A stretch of 64,000 nt of DNA, from the NCBI GenBank assembly GCA_035943995.1, contig DASZBS010000053.1, positions 1-64,000 on the forward strand, given 5' to 3'. Below the pieces are notes generated by a model, which saw nothing but the letters and a program-made list of their open reading frames with translations, did not search any database and was not told the origin of the DNA. Shown piece by piece: positions 7,967-15,984 of this stretch. The stretch's first letter is position 1. Each line of letters begins with the position of its first letter. Position numbers and translations under genes: made by a program. This DNA comes from Vulcanimicrobium sp035943995. Its GTDB lineage: Bacteria; Vulcanimicrobiota; Vulcanimicrobiia; Vulcanimicrobiales; Vulcanimicrobiaceae.

Positions 7967-8857
7967 ATGGGACGGGTCGTGAAGGGTGCGCGATTCCGGG
8001 AGGAGCGCTACGCGCTCGAAGTTCCGGAGATCGTCGTACCGGTTGTGGAGGCCGTGCCTGCCGCCGACGATTTCGCGTCGACGGACGGCTTTGGGTTCGG
8101 CGCGTTCGACGACGGCTATCTCGCCGACGCGCCGCTCGCGAGCGCGCCACCGGAGCCGGACATCGACTTCGAGGCGATCCGGCTGCAAGCGCAGACCGTG
8201 CTCGACGAAGCCGCGCACGACGCGGAGGCGCTGCTCGCGGACGCGCGCGAGCGTGCGCGCGCGCTCGTCGAGGATGCCGTCGCGCGTGCCGACGCGATCG
8301 CGCAGGACGCGCGCGGACGCGGTCACGACGAAGGCTTCCATGCCGGGCGCGCGGCCGCCGACGCCGAGATGGACGACATGCTCGTCACGATGCGCGGCTT
8401 GCTGGAGATGGCGAAGCTCGAGCGCCACAAGCTGATCGAAGAAGCGGAGCCCGAGCTCGTGCGACTCGCGCTGGGGATCGCGGAACGCGTGCTGCACCAG
8501 CAGGTCGCGCTCGACCGCAGCGTGGTCGTCGAGATGGCGAAGACCGCCATCGCGCGCCTGATCGAGCGCGACAGCGTCACCGTGCGCGTCAACCCCGCCG
8601 ACCTCGAGCGCATGCGCGAGCACCGCGACGACCTCATGGCGATCGGCGACATCCGCAACCTGCGGCTGCTCGAGGACAAGCGCGTCGATCGCGGCGGCGT
8701 CATCGTCGAGACCGACGCCGGCACGATCGACGCCCGCGTCCGCACGCAACTCGACGAGGCGCGCAAGATCCTGCACATCGAGGACGACGTGGTCGTCGAG
8801 CCCGCGCCCGCCGAGACCCGCCTGAAAGCCGATCTGACCGCGGCCCGCGCGTCGTGA
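7967..8857 (+). CDS. fliH: Flagellar assembly protein FliH
   Basis: A 296-residue, highly charged protein between fliG and fliI, the place of FliH, the stator-like regulator of the FliI export ATPase. After an acidic, poorly conserved N-terminus (about 1-75) comes a long helix rich in Ala, Arg, Asp and Glu (LQAQTVLDEAAHDAEALLADA onward) with the GHDEGFHAGRAAADAE stretch, then the conserved C-terminal FliH/V-ATPase subunit E-like domain (VRLALGIAERVLHQQVALDRSVV; VRVNPADLERMREH; GGVIVETDAGTIDARVRTQLDE). Its last codons overlap the fliI start by four bases, indicating coupled translation. Confidence 0.93.
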   Translation: MGRVVKGARFREERYALEVPEIVVPVVEAVPAADDFASTDGFGFGAFDDGYLADAPLASAPPEPDIDFEAIRLQAQTVLDEAAHDAEALLADARERARALVEDAVARADAIAQDARGRGHDEGFHAGRAAADAEMDDMLVTMRGLLEMAKLERHKLIEEAEPELVRLALGIAERVLHQQVALDRSVVVEMAKTAIARLIERDSVTVRVNPADLERMREHRDDLMAIGDIRNLRLLEDKRVDRGGVIVETDAGTIDARVRTQLDEARKILHIEDDVVVEPAPAETRLKADLTAARAS

Positions 8858-10182
8858 CCGTGGTGAAGTCCGCGCGCGGCTTCGACGGAACGCGCTATCT
8901 CGACGAGCTGCACCACGTCGATCTCATTCGCACCAACGGCAAGGTCAGCCAGGTGATCGGCACGGTCATCGAGTCGAACGGGCCGCCGATGGCGATCGGT
9001 GAGACCGCGTCGATCGCGTACAAGCGCACCGCAAAGCCCGTGCTCGCCGAAGCGGTCGGCTTCCGCGACGCGAAAGTCTTGTTGATGCCGCTCGGCGAAC
9101 TGGGCGGGATCGCCGCGGGCTCCGAGGTCGTCGCGCTCGGCAAACCGCTGCAGATCGGTCTATCCGACGGGCTGCTGGGCCGCGTGCTCGACGGGCTCGG
9201 GCGCCCGATCGACGGCCTCGGTCCGATCGTGCAGGCAAAGCGCGCGGAGGTCGGCGGCACGCCGCCCAGCGCGCTGCACCGCCGCCGCGTCACCGAGCCG
9301 CTCGGCGTCGGCGTGCGCGTCATCGACGGGCTGCTCACCGTTGGCAAAGGCCAGCGCGCCGGCATCTTCGCGGGCTCGGGCGTCGGCAAGTCGACCGTGC
9401 TCGGCATGATCGCGCGCAACACAGCCGCCGACGTCAACGTGATCGCGCTCGTCGGCGAGCGCGGCAAAGAAGTGCGCGACTTCCTCGAGCGCGACCTCGG
9501 CGAAGCCGGGCTCAAGCGCTCCGTCGTGATCGTCGCGACGTCCGACCAGCCCGCGCTCGTGCGCATCAAAGCGGCGTTCGTCGCCACCCGCATCGCGGAG
9601 TTCTTCCGCGATCAAGGGCTCGACGTGATGCTGATGATGGACAGCGTCACGCGCTTCGCGATGGCGCAGCGTGAGGTCGGCCTCGCGATCGGCGAGCCGA
9701 CCACCACCCGCGGCTACACGCCGTCGGTGTTCGCGCTGCTGCCCAAGCTGCTCGAACGCACCGGCACGTCCGAGCACGGCACGATCACCGCGCTCTACAC
9801 CGTGCTCGTCGACGGTGACGACATGAACGAGCCCGTCGCCGACGCCGTGCGCTCGATCCTGGACGGGCACATCGTGCTGTCGCGCAAGCTCGCGGCCGCG
9901 AACCAGTACCCCGCCGTCGACGTGCTGGCGTCGGTCAGCCGCGTGATGCCCGACGTCGTGTCGCCTTCGCATCTGAAATCGGCGTCGGCGGTGCGCGACG
10001 TGCTGGCGACGTACAAGGACGCCGAGGACCTCGTCAACATCGGCGCCTACGTCCCCGGCTCGAACCCGCGCGTGGACCACGCGCTCGCGCGCATCGACGC
10101 GGTCCGCGCATTTCTGCGCCAAGGCATCTACGACGGATCGACGTTTGCGGACGCGCAGCGCGCGCTCGGGAGCCTGGCATGA
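8854..10182 (+). CDS. fliI: Flagellum-specific export ATPase FliI
   Basis: This 442-residue protein is the F1-beta-like ATPase that feeds the type III export gate. Walker A (GSGVGKST, residues 174-181), Walker B (DVMLMMDSVTRFAMAQREVGLAIGEPTTTRGYTPSVF region) and the ERGKEVRDFLERDLG motif are intact. The start is GTG inside a GTGA overlap with the fliH stop. The end overlaps fliJ by ATGA. Expected to act at the membrane base of the flagellum with FliH and FliJ. Confidence 0.97.
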   Translation: MTVVKSARGFDGTRYLDELHHVDLIRTNGKVSQVIGTVIESNGPPMAIGETASIAYKRTAKPVLAEAVGFRDAKVLLMPLGELGGIAAGSEVVALGKPLQIGLSDGLLGRVLDGLGRPIDGLGPIVQAKRAEVGGTPPSALHRRRVTEPLGVGVRVIDGLLTVGKGQRAGIFAGSGVGKSTVLGMIARNTAADVNVIALVGERGKEVRDFLERDLGEAGLKRSVVIVATSDQPALVRIKAAFVATRIAEFFRDQGLDVMLMMDSVTRFAMAQREVGLAIGEPTTTRGYTPSVFALLPKLLERTGTSEHGTITALYTVLVDGDDMNEPVADAVRSILDGHIVLSRKLAAANQYPAVDVLASVSRVMPDVVSPSHLKSASAVRDVLATYKDAEDLVNIGAYVPGSNPRVDHALARIDAVRAFLRQGIYDGSTFADAQRALGSLA

Positions 10183-10637
10183 AATTTCGCTTTAGGCTGG
10201 AGCCCGTGCTCGGGCAGCGCGAACGTGTCGAGCAAGAACGTGCCGGCGATCATGCGCGCGCGCTCGCGCAGCAGCTCGCCGCGCAGCGCATGTACGACGA
10301 CATCGTCGAACGGCGTGATGGCCTGCGGGTGCGGCTGATGCGCGAGCACGCGCACTTCGACGCCGACACGCTGCGTTCGTCGTACACGCACCTCGACTAC
10401 CTCGACCGCGCGATCGTCGCCGCGCAGCAGCGCGTCGACGCGTGCTTGGCGGCGACCGAGCTCGCGCGCGTGCGGCTCGTCGAGGCCGCCCGCGACCGCA
10501 AGGTGCTCGAGACGCTCAAGGAGCGCCGCCACGAGGCGTTCCGGCTCGACGCCGCGCTCGCCGACCAGCGCGAGCTCGACGACCAGAACGCGCGGCTGTT
10601 CGACCGCGCCCACCCGTTCGAAGGACTCACGCCGTGA
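10179..10637 (+). CDS. fliJ: Flagellar export protein FliJ
   Basis: A 152-residue, almost entirely helical, charged coiled-coil protein that starts MKFRFRLEPVLGQRERVEQE, the family's typical opening (F-x-F-x-LEPVL-x-x-R). FliJ acts with FliI as the gamma-like stalk that hands export chaperones to the gate. It overlaps fliI by ATGA and the following gene by GTGA, so four consecutive genes are translationally coupled. Confidence 0.92.
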   Translation: MKFRFRLEPVLGQRERVEQERAGDHARALAQQLAAQRMYDDIVERRDGLRVRLMREHAHFDADTLRSSYTHLDYLDRAIVAAQQRVDACLAATELARVRLVEAARDRKVLETLKERRHEAFRLDAALADQRELDDQNARLFDRAHPFEGLTP

Positions 10638-11272
10638 TCGTCACCCGCCATCGCAAGCAGCGGCATCATCCCGCGCGCTATCTCATCCCCCTCGCCGTGC
10701 TCCTCGTGCTCGCCGCCGCGCTGGCGTGGCCGCCGTCGCAGCGCGTCATCGCGAACGGACCGCTCCGTCCGGTGTGGTCCGCGGGCGCAAGCATCGGCGG
10801 CGTCCTCGCGCGGCCGCTGTCGTTCGCCGCGCAGCAGCAGACGATCACCGACCGAAACCGCCAGATCCGCGACCTCGACGCGCAGCTCGAACGCCAGCGC
10901 CAGGCGAAGGCGGATGCGGAAACGCGCGCGCAGGAGCTCCAGCAGCAGCTCGCCGCGCTGGCGAACCAGCCGCACGAGACGCCGGCCCCTGCCCCGCGCC
11001 GCACTGCCGCGCCCGTTCTCGGTGTTACGCTCGCAGCCGGCGGCGCCGCCGCGGGGAGCGCCGACGAGCGGCGCCTGGCCGCGACCTGGGCGGCCATGGA
11101 GCCGGAAAAGGCCGCCGCGATCGTCCAGCGCCTGCCCGACGACGCGGTCACGCGCGTGCTCGCGCAGATGGACGCCGACAGCGCGGGCGCGATCATGAAC
11201 GCGCTCCCCGCGAGCGCCGCCGCACGGATCAGCCGTGCCGTCGCTCAGGTCCCGCCGAGCGCGGGCCGATAG
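10634..11272 (+). CDS. MotE-like membrane protein with MgtE-N/FliG-like domain
   Basis: This 212-residue protein starts at GTG 10634, overlapping the fliJ stop. A transmembrane helix (YLIPLAVLLVLAAALAW, about 15-31) is followed by a coiled coil (ITDRNRQIRDLDAQLERQRQ onward, about 75-115), a proline/alanine-rich linker, and a C-terminal helical domain (LAATWAAMEPEKAAAIVQRL; DDAVTRVLAQMDADSAGAIMNA) of the MgtE N-terminal type, which shares its fold with FliG segments. Proteins of this build between fliJ and fliK are called MotE or FliG-like; in other bacteria MotE is a periplasmic stator chaperone, but the role here is inferred from position and architecture only. Confidence 0.75.
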   Translation: MIVTRHRKQRHHPARYLIPLAVLLVLAAALAWPPSQRVIANGPLRPVWSAGASIGGVLARPLSFAAQQQTITDRNRQIRDLDAQLERQRQAKADAETRAQELQQQLAALANQPHETPAPAPRRTAAPVLGVTLAAGGAAAGSADERRLAATWAAMEPEKAAAIVQRLPDDAVTRVLAQMDADSAGAIMNALPASAAARISRAVAQVPPSAGR

Positions 11273-11281
11273 ACTGTAGAG

Positions 11282-11299
11282 AAAGGAGGTGACATCCTG
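11282..11299 (+). promoter_or_regulatory. Perfect Shine-Dalgarno site that points to a CTG start for fliK
   Basis: AAAGGAGGTGA at 11282-11292 is fully complementary to the 16S rRNA tail. The first ATG of fliK (11309) is 19 bases beyond GGAGG, too far. An in-frame CTG at 11297 stands 7 bases after GGAGG, the ideal distance. Confidence 0.55.
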
Positions 11300-11308
11300 A
11301 ATTCTCGC

Positions 11309-12901
11309 ATGATCTCTCTCCCCAACCCCATATCCTCGGACAACAGACCGTTGAACCCGACGACCGGCAACCCGGCTGCGGCCGCAAGCGACGGCGTCGC
11401 GTTCAAGGCACAGCTCGACGGCTCGGTCGCCGCGCTTTTCGCCGGCGCCAAATCCGACGCCGTCACCACGACCGCCGCACCGGCGCCGGTCATCCCGAGC
11501 TCGTCGAAGGACGTGGACGCCAAGCTCGCGCAGGCCGTCAAGGATCTGCTCGACCGCGGAACCGCGCTCGGCGACGTCATCGCACGGCTGGCGAGCTCGC
11601 TCGCGACCTCGGTCGCGGCTCAGCTCGGCATCTCGCCGCAGGCGGCGCTCGAAAAGCTCACCCAGGCGTTCACCCAGGTGCTCCAGTCCAACGGGACCGG
11701 GCCACCGGGCACCAACGCCGAGAGGGCGTCATCCCTCGTCTCACGGCTGCGGCAGATCGCCGAGCTTGCGACGGGGGTGACGAACGGAGACTCGGGGCAA
11801 TCGATCCGAACGATCGCAGGAACCAGCTTGGACGCCAACTCGGCGAAAGCAAATCCGCCCCCGACCCCGGACAGCATCCTCCGCAGCGCGCTCGATGCGC
11901 TCGCGGCGCCCGCGTCTCCCGTCCCCGATCCGGCGCTCGTCGCAGCGGCGGCTCCCGCGACGTCTCCGGCCGCTCAGGCGGCGGGCGACGGCCGCACCGT
12001 CGCGCTGCCTGCCGTCGTGCAGGCGGTCGCGTCCGGCGGCGACACGCTGCTCGGCCGCATCCTCACCCGCGCCATGCTCGCCGACCCGCAGCCGTCCGCC
12101 CCGGCGGACGCCACGCCGGTCGACGCGGCGGCGAACCGCATCGCGAACGCCGCACCGGCTCCGGCCGCCGCGGCGCATCCCGCGAGCGCGAACGTCAACC
12201 CGAACGCAGCGAACGCAAACGTGCTCGAAGCGTTCGTGCACGCGTTCACGAGCGCCGTGGCGCGCAACGACGCGGCGCAGCGCTCCGAACCCGCAGCGAT
12301 CCTCCCGTTCGACGCGCCGGCACCGCCGGCGCCCGCTCCGCCGCCGCAGACTCCGCTGACGTTCGCGATCCCGGTCGCGCACGACAGCCTGCCGGTGGCG
12401 CCCGCGCCGCCCGCTCCGGCGGCGGCACAACCGCCGCACGTCGACGCGAACGCCGTCGTCGACCAGATGCTGCGCGGCATGGCGATCCGCACCACCGACG
12501 GTCAGTCGGAAGTGCGGCTGCGGCTCGTCCCCGAGAACCTCGGCGACGTGAGCGTCAAGCTCATCGTCTCCGGCGGCTCGGTCGACGCGTCGATCGTCGC
12601 GCACACCGCCGACGCGCAGACCGCGCTCGCCGGCGGACAACTCCAACTCGCGAAGACGCTTGCCGACGCCGGCCTGAAGCTGCAGAGCTTCACCGTCGGT
12701 CTCGCCGGCGACTTCACGGGCAACCGCGATCAGTCGCGTCCAAACGACTCGTGGAACCGCTCCGGTTGGCGCCGCATCGGCGTCGTCGAATCCGTCGGAA
12801 CCGACGAGTCTGCGGACCCGGCGCTGCTCGCGGTACCGAGCTTCGGCCCGCCGATCTACGCGGCGAGTCCGGCGCTCCGCAATCTCAACTACCTGGTTTA
12901 G
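11309..12901 (+). CDS. fliK: Flagellar hook-length control protein FliK
   Basis: This is 530 residues from the ATG at 11309, or four more if translation begins at CTG 11297. The first 380 residues are Ala/Pro-rich and poorly conserved, as in other FliK ruler domains. The C-terminal domain is diagnostic: QSEVRLRLVPENLGDVSVKLIVSGGSVDASIV, then a helix (ALAGGQLQLAKTLADAGLKLQSFTVGL). FliK is exported during hook growth and switches export specificity at FlhB. The gene precedes flgD and flgE, its usual partners. Length and composition are normal for the family. Confidence 0.88.
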   Translation: MISLPNPISSDNRPLNPTTGNPAAAASDGVAFKAQLDGSVAALFAGAKSDAVTTTAAPAPVIPSSSKDVDAKLAQAVKDLLDRGTALGDVIARLASSLATSVAAQLGISPQAALEKLTQAFTQVLQSNGTGPPGTNAERASSLVSRLRQIAELATGVTNGDSGQSIRTIAGTSLDANSAKANPPPTPDSILRSALDALAAPASPVPDPALVAAAAPATSPAAQAAGDGRTVALPAVVQAVASGGDTLLGRILTRAMLADPQPSAPADATPVDAAANRIANAAPAPAAAAHPASANVNPNAANANVLEAFVHAFTSAVARNDAAQRSEPAAILPFDAPAPPAPAPPPQTPLTFAIPVAHDSLPVAPAPPAPAAAQPPHVDANAVVDQMLRGMAIRTTDGQSEVRLRLVPENLGDVSVKLIVSGGSVDASIVAHTADAQTALAGGQLQLAKTLADAGLKLQSFTVGLAGDFTGNRDQSRPNDSWNRSGWRRIGVVESVGTDESADPALLAVPSFGPPIYAASPALRNLNYLV

Positions 12902-12915
12902 AAAAGGAACATCGT

Positions 12916-13398
12916 ATGTCCAGCGGCATCGGATCGACGACCGGTCTTCCGATCGACAATCTGATCTCCAAGACCCAGACCGCGGCGCAGCAGGCGTCGT
13001 CGCTGGGTTCACAGCTTGGGCAAGACGCCTTTCTCAAGCTGCTCACCACGCAGTTGCAGAACCAAGACCCGCTCCACCCGATGGACGACACGCAGTCCGT
13101 TGCGCAGCTCGCGCAATTCAGCAGCGTGCAGGCCACCACGGAGCTCAAGGACGCGTTCGCATCGTTCCAGTCGAACTTCTCCGTGATGCAGTCCGCCGGG
13201 CTTCTCGGCAAAACGGTCTCGGCACAGTCGACCGACGCGGGCGGCAACGTCACGTCCGTAAGCGGTACGGTGAAGACCATCTCCGTGATCAACGGAACGC
13301 CGATGATCACGCTCGTCGACGCGAACGGCAAGCTGCTCGTCGACAGCAACGGACAACCGCTGCAACTGCCCACCTCCGCGATCCTTTCGATCGGCTGA
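12916..13398 (+). CDS. flgD: Flagellar hook capping protein FlgD
   Basis: A 160-residue FlgD, the cap under which hook subunits assemble. The N-terminal motif LGQDAFLKLLTTQLQNQDPLHPMDDTQ (about 33-59) and the AQLAQFSSVQATTEL segment are characteristic. The C-terminal part is short (AQSTDAGGNVTSVSGTVKTI onward), lacking the large FnIII/Tudor-like region of enteric FlgD, as in many non-proteobacterial versions. The ATG at 12916 follows AAAAGGAAC. Lies between fliK and the TIGR02530 gene, 14 bases after fliK. Confidence 0.95.
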   Translation: MSSGIGSTTGLPIDNLISKTQTAAQQASSLGSQLGQDAFLKLLTTQLQNQDPLHPMDDTQSVAQLAQFSSVQATTELKDAFASFQSNFSVMQSAGLLGKTVSAQSTDAGGNVTSVSGTVKTISVINGTPMITLVDANGKLLVDSNGQPLQLPTSAILSIG

Positions 13399-13402
13399 CG
13401 AC

Positions 13403-13822
13403 ATGGCCGATCCGAAGATCAGCGGCGTCCAGATCCCGCCGGCGATCACCCCCGCGGTTCGCCCGCGCGGCGTCCCGGTTCAGATCCCGCCGGCCGGCAC
13501 CGGCTCGTTTCGCGACGTCCTGCGCACCGCGCAGCCGCCCGCGACCGCGCCAGCACCGGTCACGCAACAGCTCAAGTTCTCGGCCCACGCGCAGCAGCGC
13601 TTGGAGTCGCGGAACATCCGCCTCACGCAAGACGACGTCGCCAAAATGAACGCGATGGCCGACAAAGCGGCGGCGAAGGGCTCCAAACAATCCCTCTTCA
13701 TGATGCGCGACACGGCGATGGTCGTTTCGATCACCAATCGCACCGTCATCACCGCCGTCGACCAGAGCAGCATGAAAGAGAACGTCTTCACCAACATCGA
13801 CAGCGCCGCAATCATCGATTAA
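13403..13822 (+). CDS. Flagellar operon protein, TIGR02530 family
   Basis: This 139-residue protein lies between flgD and flgE, the standard position of the TIGR02530 family in Bacillus-like flagellar operons. The C-terminal half is the conserved part: LKFSAHAQQRLESRNIRLTQDDVAKMN and the ending TNRTVITAVDQSSMKENVFTNIDSAAIID. The N-terminal half is proline-rich, with two copies of VQIPPA. Its exact role in hook assembly is not established. It starts four bases after flgD. Confidence 0.88.
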   Translation: MADPKISGVQIPPAITPAVRPRGVPVQIPPAGTGSFRDVLRTAQPPATAPAPVTQQLKFSAHAQQRLESRNIRLTQDDVAKMNAMADKAAAKGSKQSLFMMRDTAMVVSITNRTVITAVDQSSMKENVFTNIDSAAIID

Positions 13823-13858
13823 CGCGAACCGCGGAACTGCCGAAACACTAATCACCAA

Positions 13859-13913
13859 GAGAGCGGACCACTCGTGGGGCTCTCGCGCGAAGCGGATTGA
13901 TTGAAGCTTCGCG
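13859..13913 (+). other. Two hairpins in the flgE leader
   Basis: Two hairpins stand in the 117-base gap before flgE: GAGAGC (13859-13864) pairing with GCTCTC (13879-13884), and CGCGAAGC (13886-13893) pairing with GCTTCGCG (13906-13913). Neither is followed by a T run. They lie just upstream of the flgE ribosome site (GAAAGG near 13926-13931), so they may protect or regulate the hook mRNA. Confidence 0.5.
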
Positions 13914-13939
13914 ATTCGATGACACGAAAGGTCTCCTAG

Positions 13940-15550
13940 ATGGCTTTCGACTCGTTGTTCATCGGCGTCACCGGCCTGGAATCGTATCAGAGCCAGATCG
14001 ACGTCATCTCGAACAACATCGCCAACGTCGGTACGACCGGCTTCAAGGGCCAGGACGTCAACTTCCAGGATCTCATCTACCAGGCGCAGAGCTTCGCCAG
14101 CGCGCCGACGCAGACCAGCGGCGGCATCAACGGCAAGGACGCGGGCCTGGGCGTGCAGATCGGCTCGATCGACACGAACTACGCGCAGGGCGGCTTGCGC
14201 ACGACCGGCGTCAACACGAACCTCGCCATGAACGGCGACGGCTTCTTCATCCTGCGCAAGCCCAACGGCAACGGCTCGCCGGTCTACACGCGCAACGGCG
14301 ACTTCTCGCTCAACTCCAACGGCATGCTCTACGACCAGTCCAGCGGCATGGCCGTGCAAGGCTACATGGCCGACAAGACGGGCAACGTCAATCAGACCGG
14401 CACGCCGGCCGACGTGACGATCCCGCTGGGCCTGTCGTCGCAAGCCGTCGGCACGGGTCTGAACGCGAAGATGAAGTTCGGCAAGAGCGGCGACCAGGTC
14501 TTCGACGTCTCGCTGGGCGGCAACGTCGACCAGACGCAGTGGATCAAAGAAGCGCAAGGCGTTCAGACCGGCACACCGGGAACCGGGGCGCCCTACACGA
14601 TGTCGACGACGATCTACGACTCGCTCGGCAACGCGCACCTCGCGCAGATCACGTACACGCCGGATGCCGCCGGCGCGGCCGCCGGCCCGCCGGCGACCAG
14701 CGGCCTCCCCGCGCAGGTCGCGGACTCCAGCGGTGTGCTGCGCAACGCGGCCGCACGCTGGAAAGTCTCCGTGTCGTTCGCCGACGGCACCGCGTTCGAC
14801 GCGATTCAAACGCCGGGCTCGGTCGCGGCGGGCGGTGTCGTAACGGCGGCCGTCACGACGGCGGCTCCGGTCGCTGCGGGTACGCTCGGGTACGTCTACT
14901 TCGATCAAAACGGTCAGTACATCAACACGTCGTCGATCGAGGGCGCGGCGCCCGGGCAGAACATCACCGGCGCGAACGTGCACACGAACAACGGCGCGGC
15001 GTCGCTGGCCGACGGCAACCAGCTGAACATTCGGTCGTGGGGAACCGGCAACACGAACAACTCCGTGGCTCCCACGGCCGGCGGTCCCGCGCCGCAGACC
15101 GGGCCCATCGGCCTGGACTTCGGCAGCCAGAACTCGACCTCGCTCGCCGGTACGTCGACCGCGAACGTGGTTGCGCAGAACGGCTTCACGGCGGGGATCC
15201 TGTCGAACCTGACCATCGGCCAGGACGGCACGATCAACGGCGCGTTCACGAACGGCCAGACGACGGTGCTCGGGCGCGTCGCGGTCGCGACGTTCCAGAA
15301 CGAGGGCGGCCTCCAGCGCGTCGGCGGCTCGGACTTCGCCGCGACGGCGAACTCCGGCCTCGCGCAGGTCGGCACCGCGTCGGTCGGCCGCTACGGTTCG
15401 ATCGTCTCGGGTTCGCTCGAGCAGTCGAACGTGTCGATCGCCGACGAGTTCACCAAGATGATCTCGGCGCAGAACGCCTATCAGGCGAACTCGAAGAGCA
15501 TCACGACGGCGTCCGAGGACATGCAGACCGTCATCCAACTCATCCGGTAA
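13940..15550 (+). CDS. flgE: Flagellar hook protein FlgE
   Basis: A 536-residue hook subunit. The N-terminal rod/hook signature is clear (SYQSQIDVISNNIANVGTTGFKGQDVNFQDL), as is the C-terminal one (VSIADEFTKMISAQNAYQANSKSITTASEDMQTVIQLIR). FlgE_N/D1-like segments such as GLRTTGVNTNLAMNGDGFFIL and the VGRYGSIVSGSLEQSNV region frame a variable middle domain. ATG at 13940 follows GAAAGG. A terminator follows at 15596. The middle domain would be the surface-exposed part of the hook. Confidence 0.97.
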   Translation: MAFDSLFIGVTGLESYQSQIDVISNNIANVGTTGFKGQDVNFQDLIYQAQSFASAPTQTSGGINGKDAGLGVQIGSIDTNYAQGGLRTTGVNTNLAMNGDGFFILRKPNGNGSPVYTRNGDFSLNSNGMLYDQSSGMAVQGYMADKTGNVNQTGTPADVTIPLGLSSQAVGTGLNAKMKFGKSGDQVFDVSLGGNVDQTQWIKEAQGVQTGTPGTGAPYTMSTTIYDSLGNAHLAQITYTPDAAGAAAGPPATSGLPAQVADSSGVLRNAAARWKVSVSFADGTAFDAIQTPGSVAAGGVVTAAVTTAAPVAAGTLGYVYFDQNGQYINTSSIEGAAPGQNITGANVHTNNGAASLADGNQLNIRSWGTGNTNNSVAPTAGGPAPQTGPIGLDFGSQNSTSLAGTSTANVVAQNGFTAGILSNLTIGQDGTINGAFTNGQTTVLGRVAVATFQNEGGLQRVGGSDFAATANSGLAQVGTASVGRYGSIVSGSLEQSNVSIADEFTKMISAQNAYQANSKSITTASEDMQTVIQLIR

Positions 15551-15595
15551 TCCGCAGGACGTATCGCGCCACGGAGGGCGCGGGGGACGGAAACA

Positions 15596-15624
15596 GGGGA
15601 TCGCACGGAGGCGGTCCTCTTTTT
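15596..15624 (+). terminator. Rho-independent terminator after flgE
   Basis: GGGGATC (15596-15602) pairs with GGTCCTC (15613-15619), with two G-T wobbles, and is followed by TTTTT (15620-15624). It would end the fliF-flgE transcript, at least partly, before flbD. Confidence 0.65.
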
Positions 15625-15664
15625 CGTTCCCTCGGGCGCTCGTTTGCCGTAGAGTAAGGAAAGC

Positions 15665-15871
15665 ATGATTGCCTTGCGCCGCCTCAACAACGAGCCCATC
15701 ATGGTCAACCCCGACCTGATCGAGTCGCTCGAGTCTACCCCGGACACGGTGGTCACCCTGACCTCGGGCAACAAGCTGCTCGTGCGGGACACGATGGACG
15801 AGGTCCGCGAGAAGATCATCGAGTTCAAACGCCGCATCCACGGCCCGGCCGGAGCGCCCGAAGCAGGCTAG
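15665..15871 (+). CDS. FlbD/SwrD family flagellar protein
   Basis: A 68-residue protein, full length for FlbD/SwrD. It opens MIALRRLNNEPIMVNPDLIESLE and continues with TVVTLTSGNKLLVRDTMDEVREKI, the family's two conserved strands. In Bacillus subtilis SwrD raises flagellar torque by stimulating the stator; the gene's place directly before motA-motB agrees with that. A TAAGGA precedes the ATG. The last ten residues are a nonconserved tail. Confidence 0.9.
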   Translation: MIALRRLNNEPIMVNPDLIESLESTPDTVVTLTSGNKLLVRDTMDEVREKIIEFKRRIHGPAGAPEAG

Positions 15872-15908
15872 CCCGGCCCCGAGCGGCCGCCGTTCGTGCG
15901 GATGGCTC

Positions 15909-15936
15909 TCAAGAGCGAAGGTCCCGACGCCGATAG
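15909..15936 (+). promoter_or_regulatory. Sigma-28-like promoter before motA
   Basis: TCAA (15909-15912), 16 bases, GCCGATAG (15929-15936). The spacing is identical to the box before fliF, and the -10 agrees at 7 of 8 positions with the FliA consensus. It lies 49 bases before the motA TTG and would drive motA, motB and the switch and export genes. Confidence 0.55.
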
Positions 15937-15984
15937 TCTCCTGAGAACCCTCCCGACACCGGTCCCCGTTCGAAAGGCCGTACC

